This document shows positions 11,354 to 19,620 of a stretch of 44,541 nucleotides of DNA, in pieces. The notes below the pieces were generated by a model. It searched no databases. It was given only the letters and a program-made list of their open reading frames with translations, and had not been told where the DNA came from. Origin of the DNA: Desulfobacteraceae bacterium (GTDB lineage: Bacteria; Desulfobacterota; Desulfobacteria; Desulfobacterales; SKZT01); assembly GCA_011389745.1 (NCBI GenBank), contig JAABTQ010000024.1, positions 1 through 44,541 on the forward strand. Reading direction: 5' to 3'. Each line of letters starts with the position of its first letter. Within the stretch, counting starts at the first letter, position 1. The position numbers and the translations under genes were made by a program.

Positions 11354-11704
11354 ATGGCTAACATGGAAAAAAGACGACATCCCAGAATCGAATCCCTGAA
11401 CCTTATCGCTTATGCATACATGGATGAGAGCGGAAATGTGGTCAGTCAGGGTATGGGCAGAACACTCAATATATCGGAGATAGGGTTACTTTTGGAAACA
11501 GTTTATTCTTTGGACTGTGAAGATGTTATGCTCCTTGGTGTCGGGATTCAGGATGAATTGATCGATATCCGGGGGCAAGTCATCCACACCCGGGTAAATA
11601 ATGATGGAAAACATGAGACCGGCATTATATTCAGAGAGATAGGCAATCGTTCGATAAAAATACTCAAGCAATATATTGAAACGTTCCATAAACTCAAAGG
11701 TTAA
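11354..11704 (+). CDS. PilZ domain protein (probable c-di-GMP receptor)
   Basis: The single-domain 116-residue protein has both PilZ signature elements: RRHPR near the N-terminus (the RxxxR loop) and NISEIG near residue 36 (the D/NxSxxG motif). Both contact c-di-GMP in characterised members, so ligand binding is likely. AAAGGAAAA precedes the ATG. It lies 50 bases after the PATAN gene and 33 before purC, so it could be co-transcribed with both. The context with an MglA-like GTPase suggests a role in motility or surface behaviour, which is inference. Confidence 0.9.
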   Translation: MANMEKRRHPRIESLNLIAYAYMDESGNVVSQGMGRTLNISEIGLLLETVYSLDCEDVMLLGVGIQDELIDIRGQVIHTRVNNDGKHETGIIFREIGNRSIKILKQYIETFHKLKG

Positions 11705-11737
11705 ATTAATTTATTAACAATTACGGGTATTAACTTT

Positions 11738-12631
11738 ATGAACCAAACTGTGTTTAAGACTGAATTTGAAGACATCAAGCTTTTAAAGAGAGGCAAAGTC
11801 AGGGATGTTTATGATCTGGGAGACCGGATTTTGATGGTGGCGACGGACAGAATCTCAGCCTTTGATGTGGTCATGCCTGATACGATTCCTCAAAAAGGCA
11901 GGATATTGACTCAGATTTCCCTTTTCTGGTTCAAGGTCATGGAATCGATTTGTCCCAATCATGTGATAACAAGCAACGTAAAAGAATATCCCGAGGTTTG
12001 CAAGCCTTATGGTGAAATCCTTGACGGAAGAAGCATGTTGGTCAAAAAAACCAACCCTTTACCCATAGAATGTGTGGTAAGAGGCTACATTTCAGGGTCG
12101 GGTTGGAAGTCATATCAGAAATCAGGACAAGTTTGCGGCATTCAACTTCAGGAAGGGCTAAAAGAATCGGAAATGCTCCCGGAACCTATTTTTACTCCGT
12201 CCACCAAAGAAGAATTGGGTATGCACGATATCAATATTTCTTTTAATGAAGCGGTGGAGAAAATCGGTAAAACAATGGCTGAGCGTGTAAAAGCTCTGAG
12301 TATAGCCATCTATAGAAAAGGGGCTGAACTGGCCGATGAAAAAGGCATTATTATTGCCGATACCAAATTTGAGTTTGGAATAACAGATAATGAATTGATT
12401 TTGATCGATGAAGTTCTCACTCCGGACTCATCAAGATTCTGGCCTAAATCAGAATACAAACCCGGAGGATCGCAGAAAAGTTTCGACAAACAATATCTGC
12501 GCGATTACCTGGTTTCCATAAACTGGAATCAAAAACCCCCGGCACCTTCTCTTCCGGATAAAGTAATTGCAGGTACACGCGAAAAATATCTTGAAGCACT
12601 CAAAAGGCTCACTGGTAACAATGTGCTATGA
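11738..12631 (+). CDS. purC: phosphoribosylaminoimidazole-succinocarboxamide synthase
   Basis: SAICAR synthetase joins aspartate to CAIR in purine synthesis. The 297-residue product shows the family core: [33 protein letters not shown], the conserved [11 protein letters not shown] loop, [14 protein letters not shown], and the catalytic/ATP region ADTKFEFG and [14 protein letters not shown]. The length fits the longer bacterial/fungal-type enzyme. It is preceded only by a 33-base spacer after the PilZ gene and overlaps the following ParB-like gene by 11 bases. No purine riboswitch or other purine gene adjoins it; a PurD-like gene lies 27 kb away on the opposite strand. Confidence 0.97.
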   Translation: MNQTVFKTEFEDIKLLKRGKVRDVYDLGDRILMVATDRISAFDVVMPDTIPQKGRILTQISLFWFKVMESICPNHVITSNVKEYPEVCKPYGEILDGRSMLVKKTNPLPIECVVRGYISGSGWKSYQKSGQVCGIQLQEGLKESEMLPEPIFTPSTKEELGMHDINISFNEAVEKIGKTMAERVKALSIAIYRKGAELADEKGIIIADTKFEFGITDNELILIDEVLTPDSSRFWPKSEYKPGGSQKSFDKQYLRDYLVSINWNQKPPAPSLPDKVIAGTREKYLEALKRLTGNNVL

Positions 12632-13574
12632 CCAAAGAACCATAAAAATATCGCGCATAAGATTTGAAAATCAGAAGTTCCGCATCACCACACAAAAAAA
12701 TATCGACAGTCTTGCCCGATCTATAAAATACATCGGGATGATCAATGCGCCGGTCGTTTTACCCGAAGGCGATGAGTTCATTGTCCTGTGCGGCTTCAAA
12801 AGGCTTGAAGCCGCAATGAATTTAGGTTGGACAAAAATCCGGGCATCTGTTTTGCCGCCGGATACTCCACACACAACTTGTGTCCGACTATGCATTTCAG
12901 ATAATTCTTTCCAAAGACCATTAAATCTGATTGAAATTTCAAAAGCTCTGGCACTTCTTAAAGAGTCTTTTGTATATCCTCAAGAGATCGCAGAAGAGGC
13001 CGCGTGGCTGGGCCTGCCTGCGGGTATGAAATATCTGAAAAAAATTGAGTTTCTGTGCCAAATGCCGGAACTCTTACAGGAGGGTATTTTATGCGATTCT
13101 ATATCTCTTTCAACAGCATGGCAACTGTCACAAATGCCGGAAAACGAAGCCATTGCTTTGGCTGATATTTTTGCGGCGCTAAACTGCAGTTTAAATAAGC
13201 AACGAGAAATAATCACACTCGTAAAAGAGATCAGTATCCGCGAAAATAAATCCATTATTGAAATATTATCGGAAAATCGCATTAACAGTATTGTCTGTGA
13301 TATGAATTCAGATAAAAATCTAAAGACCCGGCACCTCAGGCTGGATCTTAGAAAGCGGCGATATCCGCATATTACGGAAGCCGAAAAAGCCTATTTCGCA
13401 CAAATTGAAAAATTTGGGTTAAATGAAAGATTCAGAATGATTCCGCCTCAGGACTTTGAAGGAGATACATATCGCTTAACACTCGATTTTAAAAGTCTTC
13501 AGGAACTGCAAGACCATCAAGCAAAGCTCACTGAAATTATCTCTCACCCTGCATTAAAAAAAATCCTTTCATAA
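12621..13574 (+). CDS. ParB-like protein without a ParA partner
   Basis: The 317-residue product has an N-terminal ParB/Srx fold: [14 protein letters not shown], then [16 protein letters not shown], a degenerate form of the GERRxRA box that binds CTP in chromosomal ParB, and [15 protein letters not shown], matching the ENxQRxxLNPIE box. A helical region (about residues 100-200) corresponds to the HTH part. The ATG at 12621 overlaps the purC stop by 11 bases; a longer frame from 12567 overlaps purC further and has no better ribosome site. No ParA ATPase or recognisable parS cluster is next to it, so it is more likely an orphan ParB-family regulator or nucleoid factor than the chromosome segregation protein. 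Family is secure, role unknown. Confidence 0.78.
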   Translation: MCYDQRTIKISRIRFENQKFRITTQKNIDSLARSIKYIGMINAPVVLPEGDEFIVLCGFKRLEAAMNLGWTKIRASVLPPDTPHTTCVRLCISDNSFQRPLNLIEISKALALLKESFVYPQEIAEEAAWLGLPAGMKYLKKIEFLCQMPELLQEGILCDSISLSTAWQLSQMPENEAIALADIFAALNCSLNKQREIITLVKEISIRENKSIIEILSENRINSIVCDMNSDKNLKTRHLRLDLRKRRYPHITEAEKAYFAQIEKFGLNERFRMIPPQDFEGDTYRLTLDFKSLQELQDHQAKLTEIISHPALKKILS

Positions 13575-13624
13575 TATTTATCCTTATTTTCAAAACTTTT
13601 TTTAACAAATAAATATAATTTTAC

Positions 13625-13652
13625 TTGACAAATTTTTAATATTTATTAAAAG
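13625..13652 (+). promoter_or_regulatory. candidate sigma-70 promoter for the TetR gene
   Basis: TTGACA at 13625-13630 is a perfect -35 box. TAAAAG at 13647-13652 is a 4/6 match to the -10 box at a 16-base spacing, in an AT-rich stretch 35 bases before the start codon. It is the only good match in the 112-base spacer. Confidence 0.45.
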
Positions 13653-13686
13653 TGCAACACAAGAACTAAATGGGATTCAGAAAATT

Positions 13687-14328
13687 ATGGGAATACAGGA
13701 GAGAAAAGAACGAGAGCGGGAAAGAAGGCGACAGCAAATCATGGTTGCCGCCAAAAGGGTGTTTTCCGTAAAGGGCTTCAGCAAAGCGACTATGGAAGAC
13801 ATTGCCAAGGAAGCCGAACTAAGTCCCGGAACTCTTTATCTGTATTTTAAAAACAAGGATGAACTTTATGCGTCACTATCACTCAGGATTCTTCAGTATC
13901 TTTTGATCCGTCTGGAACATGTGAATGCCGAGCCTGATTTGACCCCTGACCAAATGATCGAATCGTTGAAAGAAACCATGTATGATGTTTATGAGTTTGA
14001 TCCTCTCATTCTTGTCAATATGTTTCACCTGCAATCCAGTGAAGCTCTGAAAAACTTAACGCCTGAACTTCTGTCTGAGATCAGGGATCTTTCCCAAAAT
14101 TCCTTAAATACCATGGCGAAAATATTCGAAAAAGGAATCAATAACGGGGCGTTTGTCGAAAAAAATCCATTGGTATTTTCAGATATCGTTTGGGCACTAT
14201 TTTCAGGAATTGTTTTGTGGGAGGAGAGCAAAAGGATATTCAATCAAGAAAGCAATTCATTAAAAGAAACCCTTGAAACTGCTTTTGAAATCTTTGCTCA
14301 AGGGATCAAAAAAATGGAAAGGAGGTGA
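13687..14328 (+). CDS. TetR/AcrR family transcriptional regulator
   Basis: The 213-residue product has an N-terminal TetR helix-turn-helix at about residues 15-62 (IMVAAKRVFSVKGFSKATMEDIAKEA then SPGTLYLYFKNKDELY), preceded by a very basic, arginine-rich leader. The C-terminal ligand-binding half is all-helical and not assignable to a ligand. It lies 145 bases upstream of acetyl-CoA synthetase in the same direction, so it may control acs and the symporter, perhaps in response to an acyl-CoA or acyl compound; this is inferred from position only. No strong ribosome site precedes the ATG, although the local start region is the only one giving a full HTH. No clear palindromic operator was found in the spacer. 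Confidence 0.92.
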   Translation: MGIQERKERERERRRQQIMVAAKRVFSVKGFSKATMEDIAKEAELSPGTLYLYFKNKDELYASLSLRILQYLLIRLEHVNAEPDLTPDQMIESLKETMYDVYEFDPLILVNMFHLQSSEALKNLTPELLSEIRDLSQNSLNTMAKIFEKGINNGAFVEKNPLVFSDIVWALFSGIVLWEESKRIFNQESNSLKETLETAFEIFAQGIKKMERR

Positions 14329-14473
14329 GGAAAAACATCTCAGCAGCGGTTCGGCCATGCTCTTGGTTTTAGTCAGGAAGGCAATTAAATCCCGAAAAAA
14401 TCTACAAAAAACAGGGGAAGGGATTTAAGTCAGTGTGTTTGAGGCAATTAATTATTTAAGGAGGGTGAAAGCA

Positions 14474-16507
14474 ATGGCGGAAAAAGAAATTACTGAAACC
14501 TCTGAGGCTCAAATAGCGGTACACTGGGGGGAAGAAGCCTATTATGCACCAAGTGTGAAATTTATTGCCCAGGCGAATATGACCGATGAAACTATATATG
14601 ATCGTTTCAGCCTGGACAATTTCCCGGATTGTTTTAAGGAGTATGCGGACCTTCTGGATTGGTACAAATATTGGGATGAAATTTTAGATACCAGCGATGC
14701 TCCATGCTTTAAGTGGTTCAAAGGCGGACTGATCAATGTAAGCTATAACTGTGTGGACAGGCATCTTGCCAAAAACAGCAATAAGACGGCGATCCATTTT
14801 GTACCCGAGTTGGAGGAAGAAAAGGTCGAGCATATCACTTATCGTGAACTCTGGGTGCGGGTAAACGAGATGGCCGCTGTATTGCGCGATTTTTGCGGAC
14901 TCAAAGCCGGAGATCGCGTAACACTTCATATGCCGATGGTGGCGGAGCTTCCCGTGACCATGCTGGCCTGCGCAAGGCTGGGAATTATTCACTCCCAGGT
15001 GTTTGGTGGATTCAGCGGAAGCGCATGTGCAGACAGAATTGTGGACTCCGCCAGCCACGTCCTGATTACCATGGATGCCTATTACCGTGGTGGGAAAATA
15101 CTTGATCACAAGGAAAAGGCGGATGAAGCTGTGAAAATCGCGGCAAAACAGAACCAGAAGGTCGATAAGGTTCTGGTATGGCAGCGCTATCCCGGCAAAT
15201 ATTCCGCACAGACTCCCATGGTTGACGGAAGAGACTACTTTGTCAACGATTTATTGAAAGATTACTATGGTGTTCGTGTAGATCCCGTCAAGATGCCGGC
15301 GGAAGCCCCGCTCTTTCTCATGTACACCAGCGGCACCACCGGAAAACCCAAAGGATGCCAGCATGGAACAGGCGGCTTTTTAGCTTATGTTGCCGGAACT
15401 TCCAAATATGTTCAGGACATTCATCCTGAAGATGTTTACTGGTGTATGGCGGATATAGGATGGATCACCGGCCACTCTTATATCGTATACGGGCCCCTGG
15501 CCATTTGCGCGTCATCGGTTATTTTTGAAGGAGTCCCAAACTACCCCGATGCCGGAAGGTGCTGGCGGATCGCCCAGGATCTGGGAGTCAACATTTTCCA
15601 TACCGCACCTACCGCAATCCGTGCCCTTAGAAAAATCGGTCCGGATGAACCCGCAAAATATGATTATGAATTCAAGCATATGACCACCGTAGGCGAGCCA
15701 ATCGAACCTGAAGTATGGAAATGGTATTACGAAAAGGTGGGCAAAGGAAAAGCCGCTATCGTGGATACCTGGTGGCAGACTGAAACCGGCGGATTTTTGT
15801 GCAGCACCATTCCGGCGATCAAACCGATGAAACCCGGCAGCGCGGGACCCGGCATGCCTGGGATTCATCCCATTATATACGATGATGATGGCCACGAAAT
15901 ACCTCCGGGTAAAGGAATCGCAGGCAACATCTGTATCCGGAATCCATGGCCGGGGATGTTCCAGACCATCTGGGGAGATCGGGACCGCTTTGTCACGAAT
16001 TATTTTGCGCGATACTGCAAAGATCCCGACAGCAAGGACTGGAGAGACTGGCCCTATCTGACCGGTGATGCCGCCGTGATGGCTGAAGACGGTTATGTCC
16101 GTATCCTGGGCCGTACCGATGACGTCATCAATGTTTCCGGACACCGTCTGGGAACCAAGGAACTTGAATCCGCAGCACTTGTCGTTGAAGAGGTCGCGGA
16201 AGCGGCAGTTGTGCCGATCAAACATGAAATCAAGGGGGTGGAACCGGATCTGTACGTGGCTCTCAAACCCGGATATCATGCCAGCGAAGAACTTGCTAAA
16301 AAAATCAACGATGCGCTGGTGAGGGAGATCGGTCCGATTGCCAAGGCACGTAAAGTCTGGATCGTTTCGGACATGCCCAAGACACGGTCCGGAAAGATCA
16401 TGCGGCGCGTGCTTGCATCCATTTCCAACAATCGGGATGTCGGCGACACCATGACATTGGCGAACCCTGAAATTGTCGAGGAAATCAAAAAGATGGTAAA
16501 GGGTTAA
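14474..16507 (+). CDS. acs: acetyl-CoA synthetase (AMP-forming)
   Basis: Acs activates acetate to acetyl-CoA through acetyl-AMP. The 677-residue product has the P-loop-like A3 motif YTSGTTGKPKG at about residue 284, the acetate/ATP motif DTWWQTETGG, the hinge region YLTGDAA..GYVRILGRTDDVINVSGHR, and the C-terminal catalytic lysine in KTRSGKIMRR (K641), the residue inactivated by acetylation in other Acs proteins. The ATG at 14474 is chosen because AAGGAGGGTGA lies 5 bases upstream; a GTG at 14435 has no such site. An SSS symporter, a DUF294 nucleotidyltransferase and a CrbS-like kinase follow, as in known acetate-scavenging loci. Propionate could be a side substrate, but the family match is to acetate enzymes. 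Confidence 0.97.
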   Translation: MAEKEITETSEAQIAVHWGEEAYYAPSVKFIAQANMTDETIYDRFSLDNFPDCFKEYADLLDWYKYWDEILDTSDAPCFKWFKGGLINVSYNCVDRHLAKNSNKTAIHFVPELEEEKVEHITYRELWVRVNEMAAVLRDFCGLKAGDRVTLHMPMVAELPVTMLACARLGIIHSQVFGGFSGSACADRIVDSASHVLITMDAYYRGGKILDHKEKADEAVKIAAKQNQKVDKVLVWQRYPGKYSAQTPMVDGRDYFVNDLLKDYYGVRVDPVKMPAEAPLFLMYTSGTTGKPKGCQHGTGGFLAYVAGTSKYVQDIHPEDVYWCMADIGWITGHSYIVYGPLAICASSVIFEGVPNYPDAGRCWRIAQDLGVNIFHTAPTAIRALRKIGPDEPAKYDYEFKHMTTVGEPIEPEVWKWYYEKVGKGKAAIVDTWWQTETGGFLCSTIPAIKPMKPGSAGPGMPGIHPIIYDDDGHEIPPGKGIAGNICIRNPWPGMFQTIWGDRDRFVTNYFARYCKDPDSKDWRDWPYLTGDAAVMAEDGYVRILGRTDDVINVSGHRLGTKELESAALVVEEVAEAAVVPIKHEIKGVEPDLYVALKPGYHASEELAKKINDALVREIGPIAKARKVWIVSDMPKTRSGKIMRRVLASISNNRDVGDTMTLANPEIVEEIKKMVKG

Positions 16508-16624
16508 AATCGCAAACATTGACACGGGAGACGTCTGAACTTCCCTGTCATAAACACGGCATCAAAAGGGAGGCAAGGGAAAATTATCCTGAATCGAGCG
16601 ATTCTAATCCGGGAAACTTATCAC

Positions 16625-16695
16625 GTCATACCGGCGAAGGCCGGTATCCAGGAAAGCAGATCCAGGTTATGGATTCCGGCTTTTGACGGAATGAC
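16625..16695. repeat. REP-like extragenic palindrome
   Basis: The left part GTCATACCGGCGAAGGCCGG and the right part, which ends GACGGAATGAC, are imperfect inverted copies around a short centre; each arm also contains a small hairpin built on CCGGC/GCCGG. This is the GTCATNCCGGCG type of dispersed palindrome seen in many proteobacterial intergenic regions. It may stabilise the acs mRNA 3' end. Confidence 0.8.
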
Positions 16696-16752
16696 CGATG
16701 GTTTCTCACTAAATCGCACATATGAGGATAATAAAAGTTTTGGTTTTGCTAG

Positions 16753-16761
16753 TGCTATATT
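16753..16761 (+). promoter_or_regulatory. candidate extended -10 promoter for the symporter
   Basis: TGCTATATT matches the extended -10 pattern TGnTATAAT with one mismatch. No good -35 box lies 16-18 bases upstream, which extended -10 promoters tolerate. It lies after the REP element and about 180 bases before the symporter start. Confidence 0.35.
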
Positions 16762-16939
16762 TAAGGGGGGAAGGAAGTTATCGTTCGGTTAGCGTTGGCA
16801 TTGTCATTTGCAGTTTACCTGAAACCCTAAAATCAAAAAGGAGGTGAAAAAAAAAACAAAACCTATTTTATTAACTGAGTTATTTATTTCCGGTTAGCCG
16901 GTCAACTGAAGTGACATAAGGCACAGGAGGAATAAAAAA

Positions 16940-18724
16940 ATGAGTGGAACCACTTGGGTTTATATCTTTCTTGGTATTTACATTATCTACTGTTTTTATT
17001 GGGGGTTGAAAGGGTATTTTACCGAAAAAACCTCTTCGGGTTATTCGATTGCAGGCCGATCTATCCCCTTTTTCGCATTTTTGATGGCGGCCACGGCTGC
17101 ATCCTTTTCCGGATGGACCTTTATCGGTCACCCCGGATTGATCTGGCGTGATGGATTGGCATATGCCTTTGCATCTTTTTACGTCTTAACCATTCCCATT
17201 ACCGGAACCTTTTTCGCCAAAAGAAACTGGTTGATGGGCAAGCGCTACGGGTTTATCACACCCGGCGATATGTATGCCTACTATTATAATTCAGAGGCAG
17301 CCCGATGGCTGACCGTAATCACCGCTGTTTTGTACTCCATTTTCTATTCTGCGGTGCAGTTGATGGCAGCGGGTGCTCTGTTTGAGGTTATCGCAGGTGT
17401 ACCGTTTACTTTCGGTGCCCTGTTCCTTTCGTTTATTGTGTGGTTCTATGTGTGTACCGGTGGTCTCAAGGCAAGCACATGGGTCGGCGTTATCCAGTTT
17501 ATTCTGCTGGTCGGTGGTATCATCCTTCTGGGTTTTTACGTCATTCATGCGGATGTATTCGGGGGATGGTCTGAATTCTCTAGAAACGTTTTTGCTTTGG
17601 AACCAAGATTGAGAACAGTTCCCCAGGTCATCAACTTCGGCCTGGGAGGGGGATGGACTGCGGTCATGATTCTGACCTACATGTTTGCTCTGATGGGGAT
17701 TCAATCTTCCCCGGCATTTACCATGTGGAACTTTGGAATCAAATCCCCTGCGCCTCTTGCCTGGCAGCAGACTTTTATGTCGACCTTCGTGGTTGGTTTT
17801 GCATTGTTTTTCTTCTCCTCTTTCCAGGGGATTGGAGCCAAAATTTTGCAGCTTCAAGGCATTGCGCCATTTAACGCCATGACCAGTGACCGGGAAGTTA
17901 TTCCGCTTCTCATGCAACAATTTCTTCCACCGTTCATGTTAGGACTGGTTTTTGTCGGCGCCATCGCCGCCATTCATTCAACCGCGGCTCCTTATCTGGG
18001 AACCGGCGGTTCGATCCTGCTTCGCGATGTTTACTGGCGTTACGTTAAAAAACAGGAAGCTTCCCATGCCGAGCAAATCTGGGTCAACCGTATCCTTGCA
18101 ACAGTATTGACAATTGCTGCGCTTGCGGTGGGTTTAACCTCCAAGGCCGCCCTGGTTATTCTGGGAGCTTTGGCAACAGCCTTTGGATTTGTAATGTATA
18201 TTTTTCAGCTGGGCGTCATATGGGGTTTCAGGTTCCCGTCCGTAGGAGCTGTAGCAGGTACCCTTGCAGGTATGATCGCGGTATATCTTACTTATTCGAT
18301 CTGGCCTAACCCGTTGTCCATGCATTCGGCATTCTGGGGCACCTTCACAGGCTTAGTGGTGGCATACATTTGCAGAGGTATTGGAATTAAAGATGATGAG
18401 GAAACCATCAAGCGTCAGCAGGAGGTCCGCAACTTCCTGGACGACATTGATGCGCCCTCGGAAAAAGGCCAGCAATGGCGCACTATCATGAAGCCCGTGG
18501 TCCTTATCTGGTATTTCTTTGCCATCGGGCCTGCCTGTATTCTCGGCAACAACGCATTTTCATTCGCAGGATTCGTTCCCCTATGGTCATGGCAAATTGC
18601 ATGGTGGATCCTGGGTATCATAATGATGTGGGGTTTAACCTTCAAGGCGGAAATGTCCACAACCAGTGCGACCCAGATTGAAAGGGCCGAAAAAGAAACC
18701 ATGATCGTTATTAGAGAAGCTTAG
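16940..18724 (+). CDS. sodium:solute symporter (SSS/SLC5 family), probable acetate or monocarboxylate uptake
   Basis: The 594-residue, strongly hydrophobic protein has about 13 membrane segments. SSS features include GYSIAGRSIPFFAFLMAA with the FSGWTFIGHPGL segment near residues 50-75, a GLKASTWVGVIQFILL region that matches the family's GG.rAv.wtD.iQ signature, and IAAIHSTAAPYLGTGGS in the core helix. AGGAGG precedes the ATG. The position between acs and the acetate-signalling genes suggests sodium-driven acetate or short-chain carboxylate uptake; substrate specificity cannot be read from sequence. Unlike many ActP-type loci there is no DUF485 or DUF4212 partner upstream, but a 28-residue membrane peptide gene follows directly and could fill that place. 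Confidence 0.93.
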   Translation: MSGTTWVYIFLGIYIIYCFYWGLKGYFTEKTSSGYSIAGRSIPFFAFLMAATAASFSGWTFIGHPGLIWRDGLAYAFASFYVLTIPITGTFFAKRNWLMGKRYGFITPGDMYAYYYNSEAARWLTVITAVLYSIFYSAVQLMAAGALFEVIAGVPFTFGALFLSFIVWFYVCTGGLKASTWVGVIQFILLVGGIILLGFYVIHADVFGGWSEFSRNVFALEPRLRTVPQVINFGLGGGWTAVMILTYMFALMGIQSSPAFTMWNFGIKSPAPLAWQQTFMSTFVVGFALFFFSSFQGIGAKILQLQGIAPFNAMTSDREVIPLLMQQFLPPFMLGLVFVGAIAAIHSTAAPYLGTGGSILLRDVYWRYVKKQEASHAEQIWVNRILATVLTIAALAVGLTSKAALVILGALATAFGFVMYIFQLGVIWGFRFPSVGAVAGTLAGMIAVYLTYSIWPNPLSMHSAFWGTFTGLVVAYICRGIGIKDDEETIKRQQEVRNFLDDIDAPSEKGQQWRTIMKPVVLIWYFFAIGPACILGNNAFSFAGFVPLWSWQIAWWILGIIMMWGLTFKAEMSTTSATQIERAEKETMIVIREA

Positions 18725-18753
18725 TTAACAAAAACTTCAAGGAGGTAAGGAAT

Positions 18754-18840
18754 ATGGCTAAAGAAGACTTTTACCTGATTGCAGTAGTGGCATTCGCAAT
18801 TTTATTTACCGCCTCTTTTGGCTGGGGGCTTTTCGGATAA
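18754..18840 (+). CDS. 28-residue single-span membrane peptide behind the symporter
   Basis: A near-perfect ribosome site (AAGGAGGTAAGG, from 18739) precedes an ATG and 28 codons, ending in TAA just before a strong terminator. The peptide starts MAKEDFYLIAV and ends FGWGLFG, with one hydrophobic segment of about 18 residues and a short charged N-terminus. The gene lies 29 bases after the symporter stop and is the last in that transcript. Small one-span peptides of this size often associate with transporters (KdpF and AcrZ are examples), so a symporter subunit is a reasonable inference. I do not recognise a named family. Confidence 0.75.
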   Translation: MAKEDFYLIAVVAFAILFTASFGWGLFG

Positions 18841-18858
18841 TTTAATCCCATGAGAAAG

Positions 18859-18892
18859 GCCGGAAGATATCAAGGTATCTTCCGGCTTTTTT
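18859..18892 (+). terminator. strong intrinsic terminator
   Basis: GCCGGAAGATA (18859-18869) and TATCTTCCGGC (18876-18886) form a perfect 11-base stem with a 6-base loop, followed by six T. It ends the symporter-small peptide transcript. Confidence 0.93.
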
Positions 18893-18985
18893 ATTTAAAA
18901 TGGGTTTGAAACCTTGACTTTTTTGTTGAAATAGCTGAAACTTTATGAGTGTTTTTAATTATTGAAGAGGCCAAAGTTGAAGGGG

Positions 18986-19211
18986 AAATCCCCCCTGGCC
19001 CCCCTTTTAAAAAGGGGGGAAAAGAAAGTCTCCCCTTTAAAACGGGAGAAAAGAAAGTCTCCCCCTTTAAAACGGGAGAAAAGAAAGTCTCCCCTTTAAA
19101 AAAAGGAGACAAGAAAGTCTCCCCTTTAAAAAAAGGAGAAAAGAAAGTCTCCCCTTTAAAAAAGGAGACAAGAAAGTCTCCCCCTTCTTAAAGGGGGATT
19201 AAGGGGGATTT
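18986..19211. repeat. MITE-like element: inverted C/G-rich arms enclosing a tandem repeat
   Basis: The left arm (18986-19019, starting AAATCCCCCC and ending GGGGGG) and the right arm (19180-19211, CCCCCTTCTT to GGGGGATTT) are related inverted copies, so the whole has AAATCCCCC / GGGGGATTT ends. Each arm is itself a hairpin. The same arm type recurs at 40924-41010 in the opposite arrangement. No transposase lies nearby, so it is a non-autonomous dispersed repeat if mobile at all. Confidence 0.65.
19022..19196. repeat. minisatellite, six 29-30 base units
   Basis: The phrase AAGAAAGTCT recurs at 19022, 19051, 19081, 19111, 19141 and 19170, giving unit lengths of 29, 30, 30, 30 and 29. Most units contain a small stem, CTCCCCTTT with AAAGGAG or ACGGGAG. 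The last unit merges into the right C/G-rich arm. The array is open in one frame because the 30-base period is a multiple of three, but there is no gene context, start or ribosome site. Confidence 0.92.
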
Positions 19212-19304
19212 TATTATCCAAAAGGAAAATACCTCCAAGGGTCTCATTAAAAAAGTGGCTGGAATTTGGTTATATTGATTATCTATCAACAGAGGAATTG
19301 TTAC

Positions 19305-19535
19305 ATGAAAAAACTAACACCCAAAGAAGTTCAATGTGACTGTGGTCATACCTTTACCATTGATCGAAGAAGATATTGGTGTGAAAAATGCGCCAGTCCG
19401 GTATATTATGATCTCAAGGAAAAAAAGCATCATAAAAACAATACTATTTATGTTTACGGGGTATTTCTCGGAGTGATTACCTTCCTGACATACATATTTG
19501 TAGAATTAATCGTAACCCCTTATATGAGCTTTTAA
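19305..19535 (+). CDS. small zinc-ribbon membrane protein
   Basis: The 76-residue product starts MKKLTPKEVQ. Residues about 9-35 form a zinc-ribbon-like pair of knuckles (CDCGHTF and CEKCASPVYY), followed by a basic stretch rich in His and Lys and one hydrophobic segment (about 51-72). The basic linker suggests that the ribbon stays in the cytoplasm. The ATG at 19305 follows AGAGGAA at ordinary spacing; an upstream in-frame start at 19266 lacks one. It lies 85 bases before the kinase-exonuclease fusion and may belong to the same transcript. Family not recognised; metal binding is inferred from the cysteines. Confidence 0.72.
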   Translation: MKKLTPKEVQCDCGHTFTIDRRRYWCEKCASPVYYDLKEKKHHKNNTIYVYGVFLGVITFLTYIFVELIVTPYMSF

Positions 19536-19620
19536 ATTTGAAAAATAGCAATATTTGGAAATGACTCGAATCGTTCCTCCACATCAATCAGAGGGTTAAG
19601 CCAATACCAGGGGGGAACCT

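Larger units (their letters stand above)
16508..16939. other. 432-base spacer between acs and the symporter
   Basis: No gene of normal form is visible. The stretch contains a REP-like palindrome (16625-16695), a candidate extended -10 promoter (16753-16761) and a purine-rich AAGGAGGTG at about 16840 with no usable start codon behind it. A short open frame at about 16767-16831 would give a hydrophobic peptide, but it lacks ATG, GTG or TTG at a useful place. The symporter therefore probably has its own promoter and a long leader. Confidence 0.5.

Noticed and set aside
14329-14473. Search for a TetR operator upstream of acs
   Set aside because: No convincing palindrome of TetR type could be seen by eye; regulation by the adjacent TetR protein remains positional inference.
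15512-16525. 337-codon open frame on the - strand opposite acs
   Set aside because: It is the antisense shadow of acetyl-CoA synthetase; His/Phe-rich composition and no recognisable domain.
16795-16812. Sigma-54-like promoter (TGGCA...TTGCA) before the symporter
   Set aside because: The GG and GC pairs are 11 bases apart rather than the 10 required for sigma-54 promoters.
16767-16831. Short hydrophobic open frame ending in YLKP after a purine-rich site
   Set aside because: No ATG, GTG or TTG stands at a usable distance from the purine-rich stretch, so it cannot be supported as a gene.
16839-16911. AAGGAGGTG followed by GTG and 16 codons
   Set aside because: The GTG is part of the ribosome-site-like sequence itself, leaving no spacing for initiation.
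18949-19191. 80-codon open frame with ten-residue Lys-rich repeats
   Set aside because: It is the translation of the 30-base minisatellite; it has no ribosome site and reads through dispersed repeat arms on both sides.
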